Source: Methylobacterium jeotgali | GTDB taxonomy: Bacteria > Pseudomonadota > Alphaproteobacteria > Rhizobiales > Beijerinckiaceae | DNA: 34,368 nt | NCBI RefSeq assembly: GCF_022179345.1 | Contig: NZ_BPQR01000048.1 | Coordinates: 1 to 34,368 of the forward strand | Direction: 5' to 3' | Shown: piece after piece, positions 23,010 to 32,170 of the stretch | Layout: each line of letters begins with the position of its first letter | Numbering within the stretch: the first letter of the stretch is position 1 | Translations under genes and position numbers: made by a program | Notes under the pieces: generated by a model | The model's database searches: none | What the model was told of the DNA's origin: nothing | What the model saw: only the letters and a program-made list of their open reading frames with translations

Positions 23010-23056
23010 AAACGGGACAGCCTCTGGGGCCAGCCTGTCTAACCCCGGTCCCGTTT
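23010..23056. repeat. Nested inverted repeat in the intergenic region before the SDR gene
   Basis: AAACGGGAC (23010-23018) pairs with GTCCCGTTT (23048-23056). Inside, GACAG pairs with CTGTC and CTGG-gg-CCAG forms a small hairpin. A 14-nt palindrome GCCCGGCGCCGGGC lies just left (about 22985-22998). Could be a structured RNA, a bidirectional terminator or a palindromic element. No T-tract adjoins a gene end. The rest of 22919-23195 shows nothing else. Confidence 0.6.
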
Positions 23057-23195
23057 CCGCTCCGTTGTCCGGATTCGATCAAATACGATGCATCCGTGCG
23101 ATGCGGCCGGGCGCTTGCCACAGGGACGGACCGCGCGATCTGAGGATGCGCGGCCGATCGGGCCCGGGCTCGATCGTTCGAGAGCAGGAGGCGGC

Positions 23196-23900
23196 ATGGT
23201 CCCGGTCTACGAGCGTGCTCTCATCGTCGGCGGCGGGCCGGGCCTGAGCGCCTCGCTCGCTCAGCTCCTCGCCCGCGAGGGCCTGCGGGTCGGGATCGCC
23301 GCCCGCGACGTCGCCAAGCTGGAACCCCTGGCGCGGGAAACGGGGGCGGCGCTCCACCCCTGCGACGCGGCGGATCCGCAATCCGTCGAGAGCCTGTTCG
23401 CGGCGATGACGGGCGCGCTCGGGGGCGCGCCCGACGTCGTCGTCTACAACGCGAGCGCCCGCCTGCGCGGGCCGGTGACGGAGCTCGATCCGAGGGCGGT
23501 GGCGGACGCGCTGGCGGTGACGGCCTTCGGCGGCTTCCTCGTCGCCCAGGCCGCCGCGCGGCGGATGCTGCCCGCCCGCCACGGGGCGATCCTGTTCACG
23601 GGCGCCTCGGCGAGCGTGAAGGGGTTTGCCGGATCGAGCCCCTTCGCCATGGGCAAGTTCGCGCTGCGCGGCCTCGCCGAGAGCCTCGCGCGGGAGCTGC
23701 AGCCACAGGGCATCCACGTGGCGCACGCGATCATCGACGGGGCGATCCGCAACCCGGCCCGCGGCGGCGAGCCCGTCGAGGCGCCCGACTCGCATCTCGA
23801 TCCCGAAGCCATCGCCGGCGCCTATCTGGCGCTGCTCCGGCAGGACCGCAGCGCCTGGTCGAGCGAGATCGCGCTCCGGCCCTGGACGGAGCGGTTCTGA
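23196..23900 (+). CDS. Short-chain dehydrogenase/reductase family protein lacking the catalytic Tyr
   Basis: 234 aa from ATG 23196 with a strong AGGAGG four bases upstream. Rossmann start ALIVGGGPGLSASLA (8-22) varies the usual TGxxxGIG. VVVYNASA (81-88) replaces NNAG. The catalytic Ser is present (S138 in FTGASAS), but the YxxxK motif reads F150-A-M-G-K154, with Phe for Tyr. SPFAMGKFALRGLAESLARELQPQGIHVAHAIIDGAI is otherwise canonical. It may be a non-catalytic SDR or use another general acid. The divergent methyltransferase and convergent hydrolase do not suggest a pathway. Confidence 0.88.
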   Translation: MVPVYERALIVGGGPGLSASLAQLLAREGLRVGIAARDVAKLEPLARETGAALHPCDAADPQSVESLFAAMTGALGGAPDVVVYNASARLRGPVTELDPRAVADALAVTAFGGFLVAQAAARRMLPARHGAILFTGASASVKGFAGSSPFAMGKFALRGLAESLARELQPQGIHVAHAIIDGAIRNPARGGEPVEAPDSHLDPEAIAGAYLALLRQDRSAWSSEIALRPWTERF

Positions 23901-23901
23901 G

Positions 23902-24804
23902 CTATCCCCCGAGGAAGCCCTTCAGCGCCGCGAGCGTCCCGGCCGGGTCCTCCTCCGCCATGAAGTGGCCGGTGTCGAGCTGGCATCCCTCGGCGCGGGG
24001 CGCGAAAGTCCGCCGCCAAGCCTCCAGCGCCGGCTCGGCGCCGGGCTTGTCGAGGTAGCGCCGGCTCGACAGCACCAGCACCGGCATCGGCAGGGTGCGG
24101 CCGGCGGCGAGGTCGTCGGCATCGGCCCGCGCGTCCGGCCCGTCTCGGCCCCCGGCCCGGTAGTCCTCACAGAAGGCGTGGATGCGCTCGGGCACGGTCC
24201 AGGCCTGCCGGTAGAGATGGAGCGCGCGCGGATCGAAGGCCGAGAGGTCGCCTTGACCCGACCACTGCGCCAGCAGGCCCTCGAAATAGGCGTCCGGATC
24301 GCGGCCGATCCCGGTCTCGGGCTCCGGCGCCGGCCGGGACAGGAAGCTCCAGTGCGGGTTCCTGCCCGGATCCGCGGCGATGCGCTGCCACTGGACGAGG
24401 GTCGGCACGATGTCGAGAAGCGCGAGGCGGGCGACGCGGCCGGGCTCGTCGAGGGCGAGGCGGTAGGCGACGCGGGCGCCCCGGTCGTGGCCGGCGAGCG
24501 CGAAATGGACGTGGCCGAGCCCTTCCATCAAGGCGACGACCTCCCGGCCGATCCGGCGCTTCGCGTAGGCGTCCTCCCCCGACGGGGCCGAGGACCAGCC
24601 GTAGCCCTTGAGGTCGAGGCAGATCACCCGGTGCGACCGCGCGAGGTCGGGTGCGACATGGTGCCACATCGCGTGGCTTTCGGGAAAACCGTGCAGCAGC
24701 AGGAGAGGCGGCGCATCGGGCGATCCGCCGGCCCTGGCGAAGGCTTTGCCCCAGGAATTCTCGATCCAGAGGGCCTCGAAGCCCGGAAACAGGTCATCGC
24801 TCAT
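23902..24804 (-). CDS. Alpha/beta hydrolase, haloacetate (fluoroacetate) dehalogenase-like
   Basis: 300 aa from ATG 24804. The catalytic pattern matches fluoroacetate dehalogenases: nucleophile D107 in GHDRGARVAYRLALDEP with carboxylate-binding R108 and R111, acid D131 in LLDIVPT, and H280 in DTGHFMAEEDP. The halide-pocket residues have counterparts H151-W152 (NPHWSFL) and Y215 (CEDYRAG). The oxyanion HGFPES is at 38-43. Length equals that of characterised enzymes. Defluorination cannot be claimed, since close relatives include epoxide hydrolases and generic dehalogenases. Its stop is two bases from the SDR stop (convergent). No ribosome binding site is obvious. Confidence 0.85.
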   Translation of the reverse strand: MSDDLFPGFEALWIENSWGKAFARAGGSPDAPPLLLLHGFPESHAMWHHVAPDLARSHRVICLDLKGYGWSSAPSGEDAYAKRRIGREVVALMEGLGHVHFALAGHDRGARVAYRLALDEPGRVARLALLDIVPTLVQWQRIAADPGRNPHWSFLSRPAPEPETGIGRDPDAYFEGLLAQWSGQGDLSAFDPRALHLYRQAWTVPERIHAFCEDYRAGGRDGPDARADADDLAAGRTLPMPVLVLSSRRYLDKPGAEPALEAWRRTFAPRAEGCQLDTGHFMAEEDPAGTLAALKGFLGG

Positions 24805-24944
24805 CGCGGATCGCCCACAACCCAACGCGTCCCACTATTGATGATCGGTTGCACCTGGAAGGGAAAGGCGCGGATTCAAGCGTTCCTGGATTGAGTTTTA
24901 TTAAGCCCTCGCCGGGACGATATGGGCATCCGCCAGAGACCACC

Positions 24945-27050
24945 ATGCCCGTCCATTTGCCCGAACACTATACCCAACAGGTCAGCTCGGACTGGTTCTG
25001 GGAGACGAACGAGCAGGCCGAGTTCACCTACCTGTCGCCGGGCTCCGAGCGGCTGCTCGGGCGGCCGGCCACGGCCCTGATCGGGCGCCGCCGGGAAGCC
25101 ATCGCCCGCGCCGACGAGACCGAGACGGATTGGCAGGCCTATCGGCAGGCGATGACCCGCCGGCAGGAGTTCCGCGACTTCCTCTACCCCTACGCCCATC
25201 CCAACGGCTCGGTGCGCTGGTTCAAGATCAGCGGCGAGCCGCGCTTCGCGATGGACGGCGCCTTCCTCGGCTTTCGCGGGGTCGGCAGCGACGTCAGCGA
25301 GCAGATGCGCATCCACGAGCGGCTCGACGAGGCGCTGGACGAGCTGCGCCAATCCAACGAGCGGCTCTCCGAGCAGAACCGCCGCTTCGACGCGGCGCTC
25401 GCCAACATGAGCCAGGGCCTGTGCATGTTCGACGCCGCCTCGCGGCTCGTCGTGTTCAACGACCGCTACCGGGAGATGTTCGGCCTGAGCGCCGAGGCGC
25501 TGACCGTCGGGATGACCCAGGGGGAGATCTGCGAGGTCCTCGTCGCACTCGGAACGTACCCGCCGGACGTCACCGTCGACGGCCTCTGCGAGGGAACCCG
25601 TCTCGCCCTCGCCGGGCCGCCCGGCGTCGCCGGGCAGCGGGAGCTCGCCGACGGGCGCGTCATCGCCGTGAGCTACCGGGGGATGAGCGGCGGCGGCTGG
25701 GTCTCGACCTTCGAGGACATCACCGAGCGGCGGCGCAACGAGGCCCGCATCGCCCACATGGCGCGCCACGACGCCCTCACCAACCTGCCGAACCGCACGG
25801 CGCTGCGCGAGCACGGCATCGAGATGCTCGGCGAGGGACGCTGCGACGACGCGCCGGGCCTCGCCATGCTCTGCATCGACCTCGATCGCTTCAAGGCGGT
25901 GAACGACACCCACGGCCATGCCACCGGCGACGCTCTGCTGCGCTCGGTCGCCGAGCGGCTGCGGGCGAGCGTGCGGGAGGGCGACCTCGTGAGCCGGCTC
26001 GGCGGCGACGAGTTCGCCGTGCTGCACCGGGCCGCGGACGAGGCCGGCGCGCTGGCGCTCGCCCAGCGCCTCGCGCGGGTGCTGTCCGTGCCCTATCACC
26101 TGAACGGCATCCAGCTGGAGATCGGGGCGAGCGTCGGCGTCGCCATGGCGACGCGGGCCTCGGAGAGCGTCGAGGAGCTTCTCCAGCACGCCGACCTTGC
26201 CCTCTATCACGTCAAGAGCGCCGGCCGGGGCGCCGCCTGCGTGTTCCAGGCGGCGATGAACGAGGCCGCCAAGGCGCGCCACGCCCTGGAGCGGGAGCTG
26301 CGCGAGGCGCTGGCGCAGGGCGCCTTCGAGCTGCACTACCAGCCCCTGGTCGACCTCGGGGGCGGCCGGATCACGGGCATGGAGGCCCTGTTGCGCTGGC
26401 GCCACCCGGAGCGCGGGCTGGTGAGCCCGGGGACCTTCATCCCCCTCGCCGAGGAGACGGGACTGATCGTCCCGCTGGGACGCTGGGTGCTCGAGCAGGC
26501 CTGCCGCGACGCCGCGACCTGGCCCGCGCATGTCAGCCTCGCGGTCAACGTCTCGGCGGCGCAGCTGCGCCATCGCGGCTTCGCCGAGGGGGTGCTCGCG
26601 GCGCTCGAGGCGGCGGGGATCGGGCCGGGGCGCCTGGAGCTCGAGATGACCGAGACGGTGCTCCTCGAGGACACCGAGACCAACCTCGAGACGCTCCACG
26701 GCCTGCGCCGCGCCGGCATCCGCATCTCGATGGACGATTTCGGCACCGGCTACTCGTCGCTCGGCTACCTGCGCCGGTTCCCCTTCGACAAGATCAAGAT
26801 CGACCGCTCCTTCGTGCGCGACCTGGACCGGGCGGCGGAGGCCGGCATGATCATGCGCACGCTGCTGGGCCTCGGCGCCAATCTCGGCATCGCCACGCTG
26901 GTGGAGGGGATCGAGACGCGCGCGCAGCTCGAAGCGGTCCGGGCCGCCGGCTGCCGTCAGGTCCAGGGCTACCTGTTCAGCCCGCCCCGGCCTCTCACCG
27001 AGACCTACGCGATGCTGTCCGAGCCGCCGACGGCCCTCGCCGCCGCCTGA
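24945..27050 (+). CDS. PAS-GGDEF-EAL c-di-GMP signalling protein
   Basis: 701 aa, no signal peptide or membrane helix, so probably cytosolic. A PAS at about 12-130 (SSDWFWETNEQAEFTYLSPGSERLLGR) and a short helical linker come first. A second PAS-like domain (about 145-265, RFDAALANMSQGLCMFDAASRLVVFNDRY) follows. GGDEF (about 275-440) has an intact GGDEF at 353-357 and an allosteric I-site REGD at 344-347. EAL (about 450-695) has E480-A-L, NVSAAQL, EMTET, DDFGTGYSSL, KIKIDRSF and VEGIET all conserved. Both cyclase and phosphodiesterase could therefore work. ATG 24945 has AGAGA upstream. Solo gene with a 140-bp upstream gap shared with the divergent hydrolase. Signal unknown. Confidence 0.94.
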   Translation: MPVHLPEHYTQQVSSDWFWETNEQAEFTYLSPGSERLLGRPATALIGRRREAIARADETETDWQAYRQAMTRRQEFRDFLYPYAHPNGSVRWFKISGEPRFAMDGAFLGFRGVGSDVSEQMRIHERLDEALDELRQSNERLSEQNRRFDAALANMSQGLCMFDAASRLVVFNDRYREMFGLSAEALTVGMTQGEICEVLVALGTYPPDVTVDGLCEGTRLALAGPPGVAGQRELADGRVIAVSYRGMSGGGWVSTFEDITERRRNEARIAHMARHDALTNLPNRTALREHGIEMLGEGRCDDAPGLAMLCIDLDRFKAVNDTHGHATGDALLRSVAERLRASVREGDLVSRLGGDEFAVLHRAADEAGALALAQRLARVLSVPYHLNGIQLEIGASVGVAMATRASESVEELLQHADLALYHVKSAGRGAACVFQAAMNEAAKARHALERELREALAQGAFELHYQPLVDLGGGRITGMEALLRWRHPERGLVSPGTFIPLAEETGLIVPLGRWVLEQACRDAATWPAHVSLAVNVSAAQLRHRGFAEGVLAALEAAGIGPGRLELEMTETVLLEDTETNLETLHGLRRAGIRISMDDFGTGYSSLGYLRRFPFDKIKIDRSFVRDLDRAAEAGMIMRTLLGLGANLGIATLVEGIETRAQLEAVRAAGCRQVQGYLFSPPRPLTETYAMLSEPPTALAAA

Positions 27051-27057
27051 GCGCCGC

Positions 27058-28341
27058 TCAGATCGCGCCGCCCTGGGCCTCGCGGGCGATCGCGCGGGCC
27101 CCGATGTCGCGGCGGCAGAAGCCGTCCGGCCAGTCGATCCGGGCGACCGCCGCGTAGGCGCGCCCTTGCGCCTCCGTGACCGTGGCGCCGAGCGCCGTCA
27201 CCGCGAGCACGCGCCCCCCGTCGGAGAGGAGGCGCCCGTCCTCCTCGCGGGTGCCGGCCTGGTAGACGAACACGTCCTCCACCGCCTCGGCCCGGTCGAT
27301 CCCCTCGATCGCCGAGCCGCGCACCACGGTGCCGGGATAGCCCGCCGCCGCCATCACCACGGTGAGCGCTGCGCGGCCCTCCTCGAAGGCGATGGCGACG
27401 CCGGAGAGGTCGCCGTCGCAGGCGGAGAGCAGCGCCGGCACCAGGTCCGAGGCGAGGCGCGGGAGCAGCACCTGCGCTTCGGGATCGCCGAAGCGGGTGT
27501 TGTACTCGATGAGCTTCGGGCCCGCCTCCGTCAGCATCAGCCCGGCGTAGAGGATGCCGGTGAAGGGCGTGCCCCGGGCACGCATCCCGTCGAGCGTCGG
27601 CGCGATGATCGTCTCCATCACCTCCCGCTCGAGCGCCGGGGTGAGGATGGCGGCGGGCGAGTAGGCGCCCATGCCGCCGGTGTTCGGGCCCCGGTCGCCG
27701 TCGAAGACCCGCTTGTGGTCCTGGGCGGTGCCGATCGCCACGGCGCGGGTGCCGTCGCAGAGGGCGAAGAAGCTTGCCTCTTCGCCGAACAGGCACTCCT
27801 CCACGACGATCTCGGCGCCGGGCTCGGCGAGCAGCGCCCGGGCGGCGGCCTCGGCCTGGTCGAGGGTCTCGGCGACCGTGACGCCCTTGCCGGCGGCGAG
27901 CCCGTCCGCCTTGACGACGATCGGCGCGCCGCGCTCGCGCAGGTAGGCGAGCGCCGGCTCGATCTCGGCGAAACGGGCGAAGCCCGCCGTGGGGATGCCG
28001 CGCTCGGCGCAGAGCTCCTTGGTGAAGCCCTTCGAACCCTCGAGCCGCGCCGCCGCGCGGGTCGGGCCGAAGGCGCGGATGCCGGCCGCGGCCAGATCGT
28101 CCACGAGGCCCGCGACGAGGGGCGCCTCCGGGCCGACGACGACGAGGCCGATGCCCTCGCGCTCGCAGAAGGCCCGGACCGCGGCGTGGTCGGCGACGTC
28201 GAGATCGGGCCGGTTCTCGCCGTGCCGCGCCGTGCCGGGATTGCCCGGCGCCGTGAACAGGCGCGCGCAGAGCGGGCTCTGGGCGAGGGCGCGGGCGAGC
28301 GCGTGCTCGCGGCCGCCGGAACCGATCAGCAGAATCTTCAT
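27058..28341 (-). CDS. purD: Phosphoribosylamine-glycine ligase PurD
   Basis: Second step of de novo purine synthesis: phosphoribosylamine + glycine + ATP to GAR. 427 aa, the usual length. N-terminal MKILLIGSGGREHALA (GSGGREHA at 7-14), ATP-grasp region with SKGFTKELC and IVVKADGLAAGKGVTVA, and the family signature NTRFGDPE with R283-E288. ATG 28341 starts at the canonical family position although no strong ribosome binding site is visible. Divergent from xseA (71 bp) and convergent with the GGDEF-EAL gene (7 bp between stops). Confidence 0.98.
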   Translation of the reverse strand: MKILLIGSGGREHALARALAQSPLCARLFTAPGNPGTARHGENRPDLDVADHAAVRAFCEREGIGLVVVGPEAPLVAGLVDDLAAAGIRAFGPTRAAARLEGSKGFTKELCAERGIPTAGFARFAEIEPALAYLRERGAPIVVKADGLAAGKGVTVAETLDQAEAAARALLAEPGAEIVVEECLFGEEASFFALCDGTRAVAIGTAQDHKRVFDGDRGPNTGGMGAYSPAAILTPALEREVMETIIAPTLDGMRARGTPFTGILYAGLMLTEAGPKLIEYNTRFGDPEAQVLLPRLASDLVPALLSACDGDLSGVAIAFEEGRAALTVVMAAAGYPGTVVRGSAIEGIDRAEAVEDVFVYQAGTREEDGRLLSDGGRVLAVTALGATVTEAQGRAYAAVARIDWPDGFCRRDIGARAIAREAQGGAI

Positions 28342-28412
28342 GCGTGGCGGGTTCTTGCCGAAATGCGCGCCCGAGGGAAGCCCTCGACCGGAAGGGAGGG
28401 GACCGCTAGCCT

Positions 28413-30089
28413 GTGGACATGCCGCCCTCCCAGCCCACCGCCATGCCGCCTTCCGCAGAGGCGGCGGGCAACGCTCCCGAATGGTCGGTGGGCGACCTCG
28501 CCGCCGCCCTCAAGCGCACCCTGGAGGACTCCTTCGGGCACGTGCGCCTGCGGGGCGAGATCTCGGGGTTCCGCGGCCAGCACAGCTCAGGCCACGCCTA
28601 CTTCTCCCTCAAGGACGGCGCCGCGCGCATCGACGCGGTGATCTGGCGCGGCACCTTCAACCGCCTGCGCCAGCGCCCGGAGGAGGGGCTGGAGGTGGTC
28701 GCCACGGGCAAGATCACCACCTTCGCGGGCAAGTCCTCCTACCAGATCGTCGTCGAGAGCCTGGAGCCGGCGGGCATCGGCGCCTGGATGGCGCTCCTCG
28801 AGCGGACGAAGCAGGCGCTCGCCGCCGAAGGTCTGTTCGCCGCCGAGCGCAAGCGCCCGATCCCCTATCTGCCCGGGATCGTCGGCGTCGTGACCTCGCC
28901 GACCGGCGCCGTGATCCGCGACATCCTGCATCGGCTGGCCGACCGCTTCCCGAGGCCGGTCCTGGTCTGGCCGGTGCGGGTGCAGGGGGAGGGGGCGGCG
29001 GCCGAGATCGCGGCGGCGATCCGGGGCTTCAACGCGATCGAACCGGGCGGCGCCCTGCCGCGCCCGGACGTGCTCATCGTCGCCCGCGGCGGCGGCTCCA
29101 TCGAGGATCTCTGGGCCTTCAACGAGGAGATCGTGGTCCGCGCCGCCGCAGAGAGCCGCATTCCGCTGATCTCGGCGATCGGCCACGAGACCGACACCAC
29201 CCTCATCGACCTCGCCGCCGACCGGCGGGCGCCGACCCCCACGGGCGCCGCCGAGATGGCGGTGCCGGTGCGCGCCGAACTGCTCGCCGCCATCGACGAC
29301 CTCGCCCGGCGCCAGCGCTCCGCGGTGCTGCGCCGGCTCGACCGGGAGCGGGGGGACCTGCGCAAGCTCCTGCGGGCGATGCCCGGCCCGGACGCGCTGC
29401 TCGCGGGCAAGCGCCAGCGCCTCGACCTCGCCGAGGCGCGCCTGATGCCGGCGCTCGCCGCCAACGCCCGCGGGGACCGGGAGCGGCTGGCGCGGCTCGG
29501 CGACCGGCTGGCCCGACGCGCGCCCGGCGTGCTGCTGGCCGGTGCGCGCGGCGACCTCAAGGCGATCGACGGACGGCCGGAGCGGGCGCTGCGGGCGCTG
29601 CTGGCCCGGCGGGCGGATGGGCTCGACGCCCTCGGGCGGCGGCTCGTCGTGGCCCGCGCCACGACGCTGTCGCGCGCTGAGGCGACCGCCGCCCGCGCGC
29701 GGGACCGGCTGGCGGCGCTCGACGGGCGCCTGTCCGCGGCCGAGGCGCGCCTGCTGGAGCGGCGCCGGGACCGGATCGAGCGGGCCGCCCGTCTTCTCGG
29801 CTCCCTGAGCTATCGCGCCGTGCTCGCCCGCGGCTTCGCCCTGGTGCGGGACGCAGACGGCGTCCCCGTGCGCCGGGCGGAGAGGCTCGCCGCAGCTCAG
29901 GCGATCAGCCTGGAGTTCGCCGACGGCCTCGTGCAGGCGCGCACCGGCCCGACATCGGAGACCACCGCCGAGGCCGCGCCCCCGCGCCGCGCCACCCGCA
30001 AGCGCCGGAGCGCCGCGCCCGACCCGGCCCCGGAAGCGGCGGAGGCGCCGCCGGAGACGCCGGCCGCCGCCCAGGGCCGCCTGTTCTGA
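28413..30089 (+). CDS. xseA: Exodeoxyribonuclease VII large subunit XseA
   Basis: Large subunit of the single-strand-specific exonuclease VII. 558 aa, somewhat long because of a C-terminal basic/Ala-Pro tail. Residues of about 23-118 form the OB-fold ([29 protein letters not shown]...). About 135-500 is the catalytic region with [26 protein letters not shown] (E231-D232) and [14 protein letters not shown]. Residues 350-490 are a long Arg/Ala-rich helical (coiled-coil) arm. The final 45 residues are Lys/Arg/Pro-rich. GTG 28413 (GGAGG 13 bases upstream) is preferred to ATG 28419. The small subunit xseB is not in the window. Confidence 0.96.
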   Translation: MDMPPSQPTAMPPSAEAAGNAPEWSVGDLAAALKRTLEDSFGHVRLRGEISGFRGQHSSGHAYFSLKDGAARIDAVIWRGTFNRLRQRPEEGLEVVATGKITTFAGKSSYQIVVESLEPAGIGAWMALLERTKQALAAEGLFAAERKRPIPYLPGIVGVVTSPTGAVIRDILHRLADRFPRPVLVWPVRVQGEGAAAEIAAAIRGFNAIEPGGALPRPDVLIVARGGGSIEDLWAFNEEIVVRAAAESRIPLISAIGHETDTTLIDLAADRRAPTPTGAAEMAVPVRAELLAAIDDLARRQRSAVLRRLDRERGDLRKLLRAMPGPDALLAGKRQRLDLAEARLMPALAANARGDRERLARLGDRLARRAPGVLLAGARGDLKAIDGRPERALRALLARRADGLDALGRRLVVARATTLSRAEATAARARDRLAALDGRLSAAEARLLERRRDRIERAARLLGSLSYRAVLARGFALVRDADGVPVRRAERLAAAQAISLEFADGLVQARTGPTSETTAEAAPPRRATRKRRSAAPDPAPEAAEAPPETPAAAQGRLF

Positions 30090-30132
30090 TCGGCCCGGTT
30101 GACGGGGCCGGTCCGGTTTGCGACCGCAGGCC

Positions 30133-30147
30133 GGCACGGTCCGTGCC
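30133..30147. promoter_or_regulatory. 15-bp perfect palindrome between xseA and the DUF4170 gene
   Basis: GGCACGG-T-CCGTGCC, 7-bp arms with a 1-bp centre, 44 bp after the xseA stop and 55 bp before the next ATG. A spacer this short cannot make an RNA hairpin of full length, so a protein-binding site (dimeric repressor) is more likely than a terminator. TTGACG at 30099-30104 is a possible -35. Confidence 0.4.
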
Positions 30148-30201
30148 TCGGGACGCATCGCCGACTCGGGGGGAGCGTCCGGCGGGCCGACAGGAGAGAG
30201 C

Positions 30202-30429
30202 ATGACCACCGAGATCGCCAGCGACCAGCGCCTCCACCTCGTCTTCGGCGGCGAGCTCGAGAGTCTCGACGGCGTGCGCTTCCGCGACGTGAAGGGGCTC
30301 GACGTGGTCGGCATCTTCCCCGACTACGCCTCCGCCCAGATCGCCTGGAAGGCGAAGGCCCAGGCGACCGTCGACAGCGCCCAGACGCGCTACTTCATCG
30401 TCCACCTGCACCGGCTGCTGGAGCCGTGA
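30202..30429 (+). CDS. DUF4170-family protein
   Basis: 75 aa. ATG 30202 has AGGAGAGAG directly upstream. Sequence LHLVFGGELESLDGVRFRDVKGLDVVGIFPDYASAQIAWKAKAQATVDSAQTRYFIVHLHRLLEP matches my memory of the DUF4170 family, found in alphaproteobacteria and often annotated near inositol monophosphatase or LPS genes. No signal peptide or membrane helix; compact alpha/beta. Function unknown. Separated from prs by 123 bp that hold a promoter. Confidence 0.85.
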   Translation: MTTEIASDQRLHLVFGGELESLDGVRFRDVKGLDVVGIFPDYASAQIAWKAKAQATVDSAQTRYFIVHLHRLLEP

Positions 30430-30458
30430 GCGGCGCCCGTCACGGGCCCGTGAAGGCA

Positions 30459-30487
30459 TTGTGACACCGGGACGCCCCTGTTAAGAG
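30459..30487 (+). promoter_or_regulatory. Putative sigma-70 promoter of prs
   Basis: TTGTGA (30459-30464), 17 bp, TAAGAG (30482-30487), 66 bp before the prs ATG. Just upstream lies a 12-nt palindrome CACGGGCCCGTG (30441-30452) that might terminate the DUF4170 transcript. Confidence 0.5.
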
Positions 30488-30552
30488 CCCGCCCGGTCGG
30501 GGCGGAGTCGTGACGACCGACGCCGAAGTCGTCGACCCAAGCGCGAGCGGGC

Positions 30553-31497
<945 letters not shown>

Positions 31498-31805
31498 CGG
31501 GCGCCCGGCGGTCCCGGCCGCCGCTTCTCCACCACCGTCCACAGCGCGGCCCCCCCTGCGGGCTCCCGCTTCGTCGCGCGCCCGGCGGACGATCGGCCCG
31601 TCAGGCGCCGGCCGGCGAGGCTTGGCGGCAGGATCGTGCGAGACCGTGCACATGCGGCATGCACGCGTCGCGATATGCATAGGTATCGTGAAATATCGTT
31701 CCTAACATGCATTCAGCGCATGTGAGCGCTGTGGCATCTGGCATACCAGAGCGGCGTGTGCAGTGCGATATCAGCGTCATCGCAAACGCACCGGGGAAGC
31801 CACCG
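31498..31805. other. Non-coding region rich in short inverted repeats before the microprotein gene
   Basis: No gene is supported. From 31640 the base composition becomes less GC-rich. Visible repeats are CGTGCA-N9-TGCACG (31645-31665), ATGCAT twice (31675-31680 and 31707-31712, 32 bp apart), CAGCGC-N6-GCGCTG (31714-31731) and TCTGG-cata-CCAGA (31737-31750). The region probably holds the microprotein promoter with one or more regulator sites; I cannot choose -35/-10 hexamers confidently. Confidence 0.55.
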
Positions 31806-31943
31806 ATGACCGATCTCGTCACCTACTACGTCCTCTTCGCCGCCGTCGCCGCCAACGTCTTCGCGGTGTTCTACGCCGCCGACCGCCTCAGCGGCAGCTT
31901 CAACACCCCGGCCGCCGGCGAGTTCGCCGCCCAGGGCGCGTAA
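31806..31943 (+). CDS. 45-residue single-pass membrane microprotein, unknown function
   Basis: MTDLVTYYVLFAAVAANVFAVFYAADRLSG then a polar tail ending AAGEFAAQGA. One hydrophobic helix spans about residues 4-25. ATG 31806 has GGGGAAG seven bases upstream. The gene is followed 30 bp later by a strong intrinsic terminator and preceded by a repeat-rich leader of 308 bp. Ribosome site plus terminator argue for a real monocistronic gene despite its size. I do not recognise the family. Confidence 0.78.
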   Translation: MTDLVTYYVLFAAVAANVFAVFYAADRLSGSFNTPAAGEFAAQGA

Positions 31944-31973
31944 GCCAAGACGATAGCGCACCATCCGATCGAA

Positions 31974-32004
31974 GGCCCGTCCGGCATCGCCGGGCGGGCC
32001 TTTT
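31974..32004 (+). terminator. Rho-independent terminator of the microprotein gene
   Basis: GGCCCG-t-CCGG, loop catcg, CCGG-g-CGGGCC, then TTTT (32001-32004). The 10-bp stem (plus one T-G pair) is among the strongest on this strand. Confidence 0.85.
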
Positions 32005-32170
32005 CGCATCTGCGAACACGCGAGCCCGAGCCGCCCACGCGGCGACATCCGCGGCCCGTGATCGGCCGCCCCGGACGAAACCCGAAACGGGGCATGGTTT
32101 TGCCACGGCCGAGCCTTAAGTGCCGCGCTTGGAAGGAAGCGGCGCCGTTGGCCGCCCGGAGGACGTGACG

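Noticed and set aside
30441..30452. CACGGGCCCGTG as a full intrinsic terminator
   Set aside because: A palindrome without a loop and without a T-run. Kept only as a remark under the prs promoter.
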